Shown here: positions 1-7,734 of the stretch, in pieces
How positions within the stretch are numbered: the stretch's first letter is position 1
How the letters are laid out: the number at the start of each line of letters is the position of its first letter
NCBI GenBank assembly: GCA_963702575.1
Contig: CAVPCU010000006.1
Location: forward strand, 496,001-560,000
Direction of reading: 5' to 3'
DNA length: 64,000 nt
Source of the DNA: VRUE01 sp963702575
GTDB taxonomy: Bacteria; Actinomycetota; Thermoleophilia; Solirubrobacterales; 70-9
The notes under the pieces: model-generated
What the model was told of the DNA's origin: nothing
The model's database searches: none
The model's input: only the letters and a program-made list of their open reading frames with translations
Made by a program: the position numbers and the translations under genes

Positions 1-651
1 CGTCGCGCCCGCCTCGAGGCGGCGCGGACCGGCGCGCTCGCGGTCACCGCCGGCTACGGCCTGGAACGGCTCTTCGGCGAGCTCGGGGCCCACATCGTGC
101 ACGGCGGCGAGACGCTCAACCCGTCGACCTACGAGCTGCTCGCGGGAATCCACGAGGTGCCGGCCGAGGAAGTGCTCGTCCTGCCCAGCTCCTCGAACGT
201 GATCATGGCCGCCGAGCGCGCCTGCGAGCTGTCCGAGAAGCCGGCGCGGGTCGTGCCGGCGACCTCCCAGCAGGAGGCCCTGCTGGCTCTGGTCGAGTTC
301 GACGGCGCTGCCTCGGCCGAGGAGAACGCCGAGCGGCTGATCGCCGCGCTGGAGGGGATCGTCGCCGGCGGGGTCGCCCCGGCAGCGCGCGACGACGTCC
401 AGGGTCGCTTTCGCCGCGGCGACGCGGTCGGCTTCGCCGCCGGGGAGATCGTCGCCTACGGCGGCGCCGGGTCGACCCTGGCGGCGACGATCGAGCGCCT
501 CGCCGAGGGGGCGGAGATCGTCACCGTGCTGGCCGGCGAGGGCGCCCCGATCCCCCTCGAGGAGATCGACGCCCACGTCCCCGGCGGAGTCGAGGTCGAG
601 ACGCACAGCGGCGGTCAGCCGAGCTGGTGGTGGCTGTTGGCAGCGCAGTAG
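1..651 (+). CDS. DAK2-domain protein (YloV-like), C-terminal part
   Basis: The reading frame is open from the first base of the window, so the N-terminal DAK2 kinase-like domain lies outside it. The visible 216 residues match the C-terminal DegV-like part of DAK2/YloV proteins: LVLPSSSNVIMAAERA (the family's 'LPNNSNVI' motif) and the closing HSGGQPSWWW, which resembles the 'GGQPxYP' end of the family. These proteins are linked to fatty-acid kinase (FakA) and often sit directly before recG in Gram-positive genomes, as here. The stop codon TAG overlaps a GTG that is the best start for recG, so the two are probably translationally coupled. The family assignment is good; the substrate is not known from this sequence. 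Confidence 0.85.
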   Translation, partial: RRARLEAARTGALAVTAGYGLERLFGELGAHIVHGGETLNPSTYELLAGIHEVPAEEVLVLPSSSNVIMAAERACELSEKPARVVPATSQQEALLALVEFDGAASAEENAERLIAALEGIVAGGVAPAARDDVQGRFRRGDAVGFAAGEIVAYGGAGSTLAATIERLAEGAEIVTVLAGEGAPIPLEEIDAHVPGGVEVETHSGGQPSWWWLLAAQ

Positions 652-2786
652 TGCGCTCCTTCGCCGGCAAGCGCGAGCTGACGGCGGAGCGGCTTCGCGA
701 CGCCCCGGTCCACTGGCCACGACCCGGCGTCCTCGACGTATCGCTGACGGCGCTGGAGGGGGTCGGGCCCAAGCTGGCCGAGGTCGCTGCCGAAGCGGGC
801 ATCGGGACGCTCGGCGATCTGCTCCTTCGCGTTCCCCACAGACACCGCGACCAGACGATCGTCTCCGTATCCAGCTTGGAGCTGGGGCAGAAGGCGACCG
901 TGCAGGTCGAGGTGCTGGGCAACCCCAACGCTTTCCGCCGCCGCGTCTCGATCCTCTCGGTCAAAGTCGGCGACGAAAGCGGTTCGATCCGCGCCACCTG
1001 GTTCAACCAGCCGTGGCTGGCGCAGAAGCTGACTCCCGGGACGAACCTGCTGCTGACTGGTTCGCGGGACAAACGTGGTTTCAGGGTTCAGGAATATGAG
1101 TTCATGGCTTCTGGCCCGCGGGTCCACACGGGAGAGGACGAGGGGCTCGTCCCCGTTCATCCGGCGACCGAGCAGCTCAAGGCGCAGCGGATACGGCAGT
1201 GGATGGAGCAGGCGATACCGCTGGCGGGGAACGAGATCGAGGCCCTGCCGGCCGAGCTGCGTGCGCGACGCAAGCTCGCTGGCGTCGCCGATGCTCTTGC
1301 CGCCGTGCATTTCCCGGAGAGCCGGGAGGACGTGGAGGAAGCGCGGGCGCGGCTGGCGTTCGAAGAGCTGTTCCTCTACCAGGCGGTGCTGGCCACGCGG
1401 AAGCGGACGCAGCGGGCGTCGCGGCCGGCGCCGAAGCTCGGCAAGCCCGGGGAAGCCGTGGGGCGGTGGCTGGGGTCGCTGCCGTTCGAGCCGACCAAGG
1501 ACCAGCTGCGGGCCTTCGACGAGATCGACGCGGATCTCGATTCGGGAGAGCCGATGCAGCGGCTGCTGATGGGGGAGGTGGGATCGGGCAAGACGGTGGT
1601 GGCGCTGTACGCGATGCTGCGGGCGCTGGAAGCGGGGTTCCAGGCCGTCCTGATGGCGCCGACCGAGACCCTGGCCGAGCAGCACGCGGCGACGCTCGGG
1701 AGGTTGCTGGCGGAAGAGGCGACGCCGTTTGCGCTGCTGACCGGGGCGACTCCGGCGGCGACGCGGCGACGCGCGCTCGGGCAGCTTGCCAGCGGCGAGC
1801 TGGGGCTGCTGGTCGGCACCCACGCGCTGCTCGAGTCCGACGTGCGCTTCGCCCGCCTCGGTCTCTGCGTCGTCGACGAGCAGCATCGCTTCGGCGTCGA
1901 GCAACGGCGCAGGCTCGACTCGAAGGGGGTCGAGGGGATGGCCCCTCACGTTCTCCACATGACCGCGACGCCGATCCCGCGGACGCTCTCGCTGACCGCC
2001 TACGGCGACCTCGACACCACCGCGCTGCGCGAGCTGCCGGCCGGCCGCCGGCCGATCGAGACGCGGCTGGTGGAGGAGGACAAGCGCGCCGCCGCCTACG
2101 AGTTCCTCCGCGAACAGCTCCGCGCCGGTCGCCAGGCCTACGTCGTCTGCCCCCTGGTCGAGGAGTCCGAGAAGATGGAGGGGCGGGCGGCCGAGGCGGA
2201 GGCGGCGAGGCTGGCCGGGGGCGAGCTGCGCGAGTTCTCGGTCGGCGTGATCCACGGCCAGATGCCCTCGGCCGAGAAGGCGAAGGAGATGGGGGCCTTC
2301 GTCGCCGGCGCCACCGACGTGCTCGTCGCGACCACCGTGATCGAGGTCGGGATCGACGTGCCCAACGCGACCGTGATGCTGATCGAGGGGGCGGAGCGCT
2401 ACGGCATCTCGCAGCTGCACCAGCTTCGCGGCCGGGTCGGGAGGGGGGAGCACCCGTCGCAATGCCTGCTCTTCGCCGAAGGCGGGGGGGAGATGGCGCG
2501 GCGGCGTCTGCGCGCTGTGGTGCGCGAGCGCGACGGCTTCGAGCTGGCCGAGGTCGACCTCTCCCTGCGCGGCGAGGGAGAGGTGCTGGGGACCCGACAG
2601 CACGGCCTGCCGCGGTTCGCCGTCGCCGAGCTGCCCGAGGACACGCCGACGCTGATCGCCGCCCGCGACGAGGTGCTCGCCCTGCTGCGCCGCCACGGCT
2701 CGCTGGACGCCCCCGAGCTGGGCCCGCTGCTCGACGCGGCCCAGCGCCGCTTCGGCGCCGCCGCCGCCGACCCGATACCACTCTGA
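651..2786 (+). CDS. recG: ATP-dependent DNA helicase RecG
   Basis: RecG remodels stalled replication forks and Holliday junctions. About 711 residues, normal for the family. The N-terminal part carries a helix-hairpin-helix/wedge start (LTALEGVGPKLAEVAAEAGI) and an OB-like wedge. Helicase motif I is GEVGSGKT near residue 306, motif II is DEQH near 408, and motif VI is the QLRGRVGRGE stretch. The GTG at 651 overlaps the upstream stop (TAGTG); a GTG at 627 in the same frame would add eight residues and cannot be excluded. The stop is three bases before rsmD, so recG-rsmD-coaD form one operon. Very sure. Confidence 0.96.
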   Translation: MRSFAGKRELTAERLRDAPVHWPRPGVLDVSLTALEGVGPKLAEVAAEAGIGTLGDLLLRVPHRHRDQTIVSVSSLELGQKATVQVEVLGNPNAFRRRVSILSVKVGDESGSIRATWFNQPWLAQKLTPGTNLLLTGSRDKRGFRVQEYEFMASGPRVHTGEDEGLVPVHPATEQLKAQRIRQWMEQAIPLAGNEIEALPAELRARRKLAGVADALAAVHFPESREDVEEARARLAFEELFLYQAVLATRKRTQRASRPAPKLGKPGEAVGRWLGSLPFEPTKDQLRAFDEIDADLDSGEPMQRLLMGEVGSGKTVVALYAMLRALEAGFQAVLMAPTETLAEQHAATLGRLLAEEATPFALLTGATPAATRRRALGQLASGELGLLVGTHALLESDVRFARLGLCVVDEQHRFGVEQRRRLDSKGVEGMAPHVLHMTATPIPRTLSLTAYGDLDTTALRELPAGRRPIETRLVEEDKRAAAYEFLREQLRAGRQAYVVCPLVEESEKMEGRAAEAEAARLAGGELREFSVGVIHGQMPSAEKAKEMGAFVAGATDVLVATTVIEVGIDVPNATVMLIEGAERYGISQLHQLRGRVGRGEHPSQCLLFAEGGGEMARRRLRAVVRERDGFELAEVDLSLRGEGEVLGTRQHGLPRFAVAELPEDTPTLIAARDEVLALLRRHGSLDAPELGPLLDAAQRRFGAAAADPIPL

Positions 2787-2788
2787 GC

Positions 2789-3331
2789 GTGAGGGTGATC
2801 GCCGGAGATTTGAAGGGCCAGCCGCTGGTGGCGCCGCGGGGGTGGAAGGTGCGGCCGACGTCCGACCGGGCGCGCGAGGCGATCTTCTCGGCGCTCGCCG
2901 GCGTCGAGGGCGCCCGCGTCCTCGACCTCTACTGCGGCACCGGCGCGCTCGCGATCGAGGCGCTCTCGCGCGGCGCCGGCTCGGCGGTCCTGGTCGACCG
3001 CGACACCCGCCCGGCGCTCGGCAACGTCGAGCGGCTCGGGCTCGGCGACCGGGTCGAGCTGGTCCGCGCCGACGCCGCCGCCTGGCTGGAGGCCCGCGCC
3101 GGAGAGGCCGATCCGCAGCGCTTCGACCTCGTCTTCGTCGACGCCCCCTATAGACTCGCCGACCGCGTGGGGCAGCAACTGAACGCACACCTGCCGCGTC
3201 TCCTCTCGTCCGGGGGACGGGCGATCGTCGAGAGCGCCGCCCGGCGGCCGCTCCGCCTCGACTCGCTCGAGCCGCTGCGCCAGCGCCGCTACGGCGCCGC
3301 CGACGTCGCCTTCTACGGGGAGCGAGCCTGA
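2789..3331 (+). CDS. rsmD: 16S rRNA (guanine966-N2)-methyltransferase RsmD
   Basis: SAM-dependent enzyme that methylates the exocyclic amine of G966 in 16S rRNA of the small subunit. 180 residues from a GTG start, opening with MRVIAGDLKGQPL, the usual RsmD beginning. SAM motif I is VLDLYCGTGALAIEALSRGA. The catalytic motif, normally DPPY/F, reads DAPY in VFVDAPYRL, a small deviation. The order recG-rsmD-coaD is standard in Actinobacteria and Firmicutes. The stop TGA shares its last base with the coaD ATG. Very sure of the family. Confidence 0.94.
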   Translation: MRVIAGDLKGQPLVAPRGWKVRPTSDRAREAIFSALAGVEGARVLDLYCGTGALAIEALSRGAGSAVLVDRDTRPALGNVERLGLGDRVELVRADAAAWLEARAGEADPQRFDLVFVDAPYRLADRVGQQLNAHLPRLLSSGGRAIVESAARRPLRLDSLEPLRQRRYGAADVAFYGERA

Positions 3332-3831
3332 TGGCGGAGCGCGACGGCACGGTCGTCTGCCCGGGCAGCTACGACCCGGTCACCAACGGCCACGTCGACA
3401 TCATCACCCGCAGCTCCGAGGTGTTCGAGCGGGTCGTCGTCGGGGTCGTCAACAACCCGATGCGCAAGGACAAGACGCTCTTCACCGCGGAGGAGCGCAA
3501 GGGCCTGATCGAGGAAGCGACCGCTGCGCTGGGCAACGTCGAGGTGCGGATCTTCTCCAACCTGCTGGTCGAGTTCGCCCGCGAAAGCGGCGCCAGGGCG
3601 ATCGTCAAGGGGCTGCGGGCGATCTCCGACTTCGAGTACGAGTTCGAGATGGCCCAGCTCAACCGCAAGCTCGACCCCGGGATCGAGAGCATCTACATGA
3701 TCGCCTCGCCCCAGTACAGCTTCCTCTCCTCGACCGGGGTGAAGGAAATGGCGACCTTCGGCGGCGACGTCTCCGACCTCGTCCCGGCCCCGGTCTCCGC
3801 CGCGATGACGGCCCGCCTGGGCGAGAGGTAG
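3331..3831 (+). CDS. coaD: Phosphopantetheine adenylyltransferase
   Basis: Transfers AMP from ATP to 4'-phosphopantetheine, the penultimate step of coenzyme A synthesis in the cytoplasm. 166 residues, typical size. The nucleotidyltransferase (T/H)xGH motif is present in GSYDPVTNGHVDII near residue 20, and the C-terminal ATP-binding ISSTxVKE motif appears as SSTGVKEMATFGGDVSDLVP. Starts one base into the rsmD stop, indicating coupled translation. The next 105 bases contain no gene and precede the coiled-coil gene at 3937. Confidence 0.96.
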   Translation: MAERDGTVVCPGSYDPVTNGHVDIITRSSEVFERVVVGVVNNPMRKDKTLFTAEERKGLIEEATAALGNVEVRIFSNLLVEFARESGARAIVKGLRAISDFEYEFEMAQLNRKLDPGIESIYMIASPQYSFLSSTGVKEMATFGGDVSDLVPAPVSAAMTARLGER

Positions 3832-3936
3832 GCTTCCCCGATGGTCGCCGCCCGTGGGCGAGAGTTTGCAAAAAGCCGAGGAATTCACGGCTTCTTCACC
3901 GAAATCCGCTCCGACACGTAGGCTTACGCCCTGCCG

Positions 3937-4416
3937 ATGGACGTTCTCGTTCTCATAGACAAGCTGGACGATGTCGTCCACAACGCCCGGCCCGTGCCCC
4001 TCACGGACCAGGTTCGCGTGGACCGCGAGGAGATCTACGACCTCCTCGACCAGATGCGGGCGACGATCCCCGAGGAGATCAAGCAGGCCCGCTGGATCGT
4101 CAAGGAGCGCCAGGAGATGCTGGCCGAGGCCAAACGCGAGGCCGAGCGGATCGTGCGCGAGGCGCGCGAGCAGCAGGCCCGGCTGATCTCCGACGAGGAG
4201 GTCACCAAGCAGGCCGAGCGCGCCGCCGACGAGATCGTCGAGGACGCCCGCACGCGCGAGCGCGAGATCCGGCTCGGCGCCGAGGACTACGCCGACGAGA
4301 TCCTCAACACGCTCGAGGTCAACCTGCAGAAGTTCCTCGCGGCCGTGCAGCGCGGTCGCGACCGGCTCGCCGGCCGCGACGAAGAACCGGTCGCCGAGCT
4401 CGACGAGCAGGCTTAG
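3937..4416 (+). CDS. SepIVA/DivIVA-like coiled-coil protein
   Basis: 159 residues. The N-terminal 30 residues (MDVLVLIDKLDDVVHNARPV) are followed by a long charged helix, roughly residues 35-120, rich in Glu/Arg/Ala with heptad spacing, and an acidic tail. Mycobacterial SepIVA, a DivIVA-domain protein of cell elongation and septation, has the same size and neighbours, between coaD and the DUF177-rpmF-rnc genes. Function here is inferred from that similarity and synteny; it is probably cytoplasmic and recruited to growth sites. Its stop touches the convergent methyltransferase at 4413. Confidence 0.7.
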   Translation: MDVLVLIDKLDDVVHNARPVPLTDQVRVDREEIYDLLDQMRATIPEEIKQARWIVKERQEMLAEAKREAERIVREAREQQARLISDEEVTKQAERAADEIVEDARTREREIRLGAEDYADEILNTLEVNLQKFLAAVQRGRDRLAGRDEEPVAELDEQA

Positions 4417-4907
4417 TAGACGGCGCGCACGACGGCCAGGCCGTCGGCTTGCCAGGTGATCTCCCCGCCGCACCAGCTGACGAGGTTCTGGAGCTGGTCT
4501 TCCTCGAAGGCGTCGCCGATCACGAGGGAGCGAGAGTGTTCACGGACGCGGCGAAAGAGGGCTTGCTTCTGCTCGTCGGTCAGGTCGTTTACGGAGAGGA
4601 CGGAGATGACGAGGTCCCAGGGGCCGTCGGGGAGCGGGTCCTCCATCCGGGCGAGCTGGACGTCGTCGTAGGTCTGGCGGGCGCGGAAGACCATGTCGGG
4701 GCTGGCGTCGAGGCCGACGACCCAGGCGTCGGGGAAGGCCTCGAGCAGCCGCCGCGTCGTCTCGCCGGTGCCCATCCCCAGCTCGAGCACCCGCTCGGGC
4801 GCGAACGGGATCGCGGCGACCGCCTGCTCCTGCAACTCGTCGTAGCGGGGGATCTTGGAGCGGATCCGCTCCAGGTACTCGTCCGGCGTCCAGTCGAATT
4901 GACCCAT
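4413..4907 (-). CDS. Class I SAM-dependent methyltransferase
   Basis: 164 residues. Motif I is RVLELGMGTGETTRRLLEAF, and GLDASPDM is the acidic-loop motif after the second strand, as in UbiE/COQ5-type methyltransferases. No substrate can be named. The ATG at 4907 is preferred because CGAGG stands eight bases upstream; in-frame ATGs at 4934 and 4985 give longer versions without a good ribosome-binding site. It is the only minus-strand gene in this stretch, convergent with the SepIVA-like gene and divergent from the DUF177 gene, with about 58 bases between the divergent starts. Confidence 0.8.
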   Translation of the reverse strand: MGQFDWTPDEYLERIRSKIPRYDELQEQAVAAIPFAPERVLELGMGTGETTRRLLEAFPDAWVVGLDASPDMVFRARQTYDDVQLARMEDPLPDGPWDLVISVLSVNDLTDEQKQALFRRVREHSRSLVIGDAFEEDQLQNLVSWCGGEITWQADGLAVVRAVY

Positions 4908-4965
4908 TCCGTAACCTCGTTCGGGAGGTGCCATCGTAAGCGCCGGCCGAGCGGAGGATGAGTCA

Positions 4966-5493
4966 ATGGCCAGTTTGCCCCCCAAGACGATCGTCGACCT
5001 CGCGCGCCTCTCGCTCGCCCACGGCGAGGGAGCACGGCTCGACCTCGATGTCCGGGTCGACCCGCTGGAGCTCGGCGGGCAGACCTACGTGTTGGCCGGC
5101 GGCGGGGTCGGAGCGAGGCTCGACGTCTCCCGTCCCAGCAACGGCTACGCCTTCCGGCTGCGTTTCCCGCTGCGCGTCGACGGTCCCTGCATGCGCTGTC
5201 TCGAGGACGCGAACGTGGTCACGGAAGTCGACGCCCGCGAGGTCGACCAGTCTCAGACCGACGACGAGGAGCTGCGCAGCCCCTACGTCGAAGACGACGA
5301 ACTGGACCTGGGCCGCTGGGCCCACGACGCCGCGGTCCTCGCGGTCCCCACTCGGATCCTCTGCCGCCCCGACTGCGCCGGCCTCTGCCCCGTCTGCGGC
5401 GAGTCGCTCAACGACGCCGACCCTTCCGCTCACGAACACGACGCGGGCGGCGACCCGCGCTGGGCGAAGCTCAGGGAGTTGAAGCTCGAGTAG
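4966..5493 (+). CDS. YceD/DUF177 family protein
   Basis: 175 residues. DUF177 proteins are usually encoded immediately before rpmF, as here (19 bases between them), and in plants and E. coli are linked to 23S rRNA maturation. Two Cys pairs are visible: CMRC in the middle and CRPDCAGLCPVCGE near the C-terminus, the typical 'C..C.GLCP.CG' motif of the family, probably binding zinc. The start is supported by GGAGG ten bases upstream. Probably the first gene of the rpmF-plsX-acpP-rnc operon. Confidence 0.9.
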   Translation: MASLPPKTIVDLARLSLAHGEGARLDLDVRVDPLELGGQTYVLAGGGVGARLDVSRPSNGYAFRLRFPLRVDGPCMRCLEDANVVTEVDAREVDQSQTDDEELRSPYVEDDELDLGRWAHDAAVLAVPTRILCRPDCAGLCPVCGESLNDADPSAHEHDAGGDPRWAKLRELKLE

Positions 5494-5512
5494 CCGCTAC
5501 CATTGCGCGCCG

Positions 5513-5725
5513 ATGGCCGTCCCGAAGAAGAGAACTTCCAGCACGCGACGCGACAAGCGCCGCGCGCAGCACAAGGCCGGCAAGGCGCGCTTGAACACGT
5601 GCCCGCGCTGCCACAGCCCGCGACTGCCGCACCGGGTCTGCCCGACCTGCGGCACCTACGCCGGGCGCGAGGTCGTCAAACACACGATGACCGACCCGAC
5701 CGCCGGCGCCTCCGACGCGGAGTAG
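5513..5725 (+). CDS. rpmF: 50S ribosomal protein L32
   Basis: 70 residues. Starts MAVPKKRTSSTRRDKRRAQH, the universal L32 N-terminus. It keeps a four-Cys zinc ribbon (CPRC near residue 30 and CPTCG near 43), so this is the zinc-binding form. Followed after four bases by plsX, the widespread rpmF-plsX arrangement that ties ribosome and phospholipid synthesis. Confidence 0.97.
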   Translation: MAVPKKRTSSTRRDKRRAQHKAGKARLNTCPRCHSPRLPHRVCPTCGTYAGREVVKHTMTDPTAGASDAE

Positions 5726-5729
5726 CCCG

Positions 5730-6752
5730 GTGGCCGGCGGCGCGACCGTCGCCCTCGACGGGTACGGCGCCGAGCGGGGCTTCGACGTGCTCGCGGAGGG
5801 CGTGCGCATCGCCGCCGCGGACGGGATCCGCGTGCGGGTGTTCGGCCCCGAGCGGGGCCTTGGGCTCGAGGGCGCCGAGGGGGTCGAGGTAGTCCCGACG
5901 GCGGAGTGGATCGGCAACGAGGAGGACGCCGTCGCCGCCGTCCGGGCGAGGAAGGGGGCCTCGGTCGTGCGGGCCGCGGCCGAGGTCGCCGGGGGCGGCG
6001 CCGACGCGCTGGTCAGCCACGGCTCGACCGGGGCGGCGATGGCCGCCGCGACCTTCGGCCTGAAGCGGCTGAAGGGGGTGCAGCGGCCGGCCCTCGCGGT
6101 GCAGCTGCCGGTCCCCGGCAAGCCGGTCCTCTTCCTCGACGCCGGCGCCAACGTCGAGGTCCGCCCCCAGCACCTGGTCCAGTTCGCCTTCCTCGGCGCC
6201 GCCTTCAGCGAGGCGGTGCTCGGCGTCGCCCGCCCCCGGGTCGGCCTGCTCTCGGTCGGCGAGGAGTCGGGCAAGGGGAGGGGGGAGGTCGTCGCCGCGC
6301 ACGCGCTGCTGAGTGAGGCGAGCGGCATCGAGTTCGCCGGCAACGTCGAGGGCGGCGACCTGCCGGCGGGGGCCGCCGACGTCATCGTCACCGACGGCTT
6401 CACCGGCAACGTCGCCCTCAAGCTGATGGAGGGCACCGCCCGCGCCCTCACCGGCGCGATCCGCGACGCCGCTCGCTCGAACCCGGTGGCCGGCCTCGGC
6501 GGCCTGCTGATGCGGCCGGCGCTCGGCGGCCTGCGGCGCGAGCTGGCGCCCGACGCGACCGGCGGCGCGATCCTGCTCGGCCTGCGCGGGGTCGCAGTCG
6601 TCGGCCACGGCAGCGCCGGGCCCGAGGGGATCGCCAACGCGATCCGGCTGGCGGCGCGCTGCGTCGAGGTCGACGCCGTCGGCCGCACCTCGGCCCTGCT
6701 GGCGCAGGCCGGCGCCGGCCGCGGCGCGCTCGCCGCCGGGCCGGGCGCGTGA
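5730..6752 (+). CDS. plsX: Phosphate acyltransferase PlsX
   Basis: Makes acyl-phosphate from acyl-ACP and phosphate, the first step of phosphatidic acid synthesis by the PlsX/PlsY route. 340 residues from a GTG. Family motifs are VSHGSTGAAMAAATFGLKRL, DAGANVEVRPQHLVQFAFLG, SVGEESGKG and VTDGFTGNVALKLMEG. The N-terminus is slightly unusual (MAGGATVALDGYGAERG, where most have 'DxMGGDxxP'). Lies between rpmF and acpP, its ACP partner gene, with short gaps. Confidence 0.94.
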   Translation: MAGGATVALDGYGAERGFDVLAEGVRIAAADGIRVRVFGPERGLGLEGAEGVEVVPTAEWIGNEEDAVAAVRARKGASVVRAAAEVAGGGADALVSHGSTGAAMAAATFGLKRLKGVQRPALAVQLPVPGKPVLFLDAGANVEVRPQHLVQFAFLGAAFSEAVLGVARPRVGLLSVGEESGKGRGEVVAAHALLSEASGIEFAGNVEGGDLPAGAADVIVTDGFTGNVALKLMEGTARALTGAIRDAARSNPVAGLGGLLMRPALGGLRRELAPDATGGAILLGLRGVAVVGHGSAGPEGIANAIRLAARCVEVDAVGRTSALLAQAGAGRGALAAGPGA

Positions 6753-6765
6753 TAGGAAGTCGGGG

Positions 6766-7011
6766 ATGGAGCGACAGGACGTCTTCGAGCTGATCCGCGA
6801 CCACCTCGCCGAGGAGCTGGAGGTCGACGCCGGGAAGATCGGCGAGGCGACCCGCTTCAAGGACGATCTCGACGCCGACTCGCTCGACCTCTACGAGCTG
6901 GTGATGGAGCTCGAGGACCACTACGGGGTGAGCGTCTCCGAGCAGCAGGCCGCGCAGATCGAGACGGTCGGCGACGCCGTCACCTTCGTCCTGGAGCACG
7001 CCCCGGCGTGA
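6766..7011 (+). CDS. acpP: Acyl carrier protein
   Basis: 81 residues, acidic. The phosphopantetheine attachment serine is Ser39 in DDLDADSLDL, the expected context. Carries growing fatty-acid chains and supplies acyl groups to PlsX encoded just upstream. The stop overlaps the GTG of rnc by two bases. Confidence 0.96.
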   Translation: MERQDVFELIRDHLAEELEVDAGKIGEATRFKDDLDADSLDLYELVMELEDHYGVSVSEQQAAQIETVGDAVTFVLEHAPA

Positions 7012-7679
7012 GCGTCGAGGGGCTGGCGGCGCTGGTCGGGGAGCTCCCCGACGACCTGCGCCTCCGCGCCCTCACGCACTCCTCCTGGACGGAGGAGACC
7101 GAGTCCTACGAGCGGCTCGCCTACCTCGGCGACAGCGTGCTCGCCCTCGCCGTCGCCGCCGCGCTGCACGATCGCTTCCCCGACGTCGACGCCGGCGGCC
7201 TGACCAAGATCCACAACCACGCCGTCAGCGGCGTCTCCTGCGCCGCCGTGGGCCGTGAGCTGGGGGTGCCGGCGATGCTCGAGCAGGCCGACCCCCGGGC
7301 CGAGGAAGCGATTCCGGCCGAGATCCTGCTCGACGGCTCGCGCCCGCTGCCGGAGGTGACCGAGGCGCTGATCGGCGCCTGCTTCCTCGCCTTCGGCTTC
7401 GAGCGCGTCGCCCCGGCGGTCGTCGCCGCCTTCGGCCTCCACATCGAGCAGGCGACGGAGGCCCCGGTAGATGCGAAGTCGGCCCTGCAGGAGCTGCTCG
7501 CTCGGCGCAGGGCGCGCGTAAGCTACGAGGTCATAGGCGAATCCGGCCCCGCCCACCGGCGGACCTTCGAGGTCGAGGCGCTCGTCGGCGCCGAGCGGGT
7601 GGGGACGGGAGTCGGCCGCAGCAAGAAGGCGGCGGAGCAGATGGCGGCCGAGCAGGCGTTGGAGCGCCTCGGGAAGTAG
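7008..7679 (+). CDS. rnc: RNase III, divergent catalytic site
   Basis: Double-strand-specific endoribonuclease family for rRNA processing. 223 residues. The signature region reads YERLAYLGDSVLALAVA instead of (N)ERLEFLGDSVL, so the second acidic residue of the motif is Ala. The second site reads PEVTEALIGACFL where the family has DxxEALIGA, so Asp is Glu. The usual Glu after LxS is Gly (HNHAVSGVSC). The first Glu, the GD Asp and the EALIGA Glu remain. The C-terminal dsRNA-binding domain, residues about 150-222, is normal, ending VGRSKKAAEQMAAEQALERL. GTG start overlapping acpP. Clearly RNase III by architecture and position before smc; whether it cleaves normally is open. Confidence 0.9.
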   Translation: MSVEGLAALVGELPDDLRLRALTHSSWTEETESYERLAYLGDSVLALAVAAALHDRFPDVDAGGLTKIHNHAVSGVSCAAVGRELGVPAMLEQADPRAEEAIPAEILLDGSRPLPEVTEALIGACFLAFGFERVAPAVVAAFGLHIEQATEAPVDAKSALQELLARRRARVSYEVIGESGPAHRRTFEVEALVGAERVGTGVGRSKKAAEQMAAEQALERLGK

Positions 7680-7734
7680 CCGGCGGGTCGCGTCCGACTC
7701 GATCGCGAGCCTTCAACCCGGACGAGGACGAGAG

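Noticed and set aside
615..3350. A 911-residue open frame on the minus strand opposite recG-rsmD
   Set aside because: High-GC genes leave long antisense frames; this one is Arg-rich with no family motif, while recG and rsmD on the plus strand are certain. The same holds for similar long frames opposite smc, ilvD, comM and pheT.
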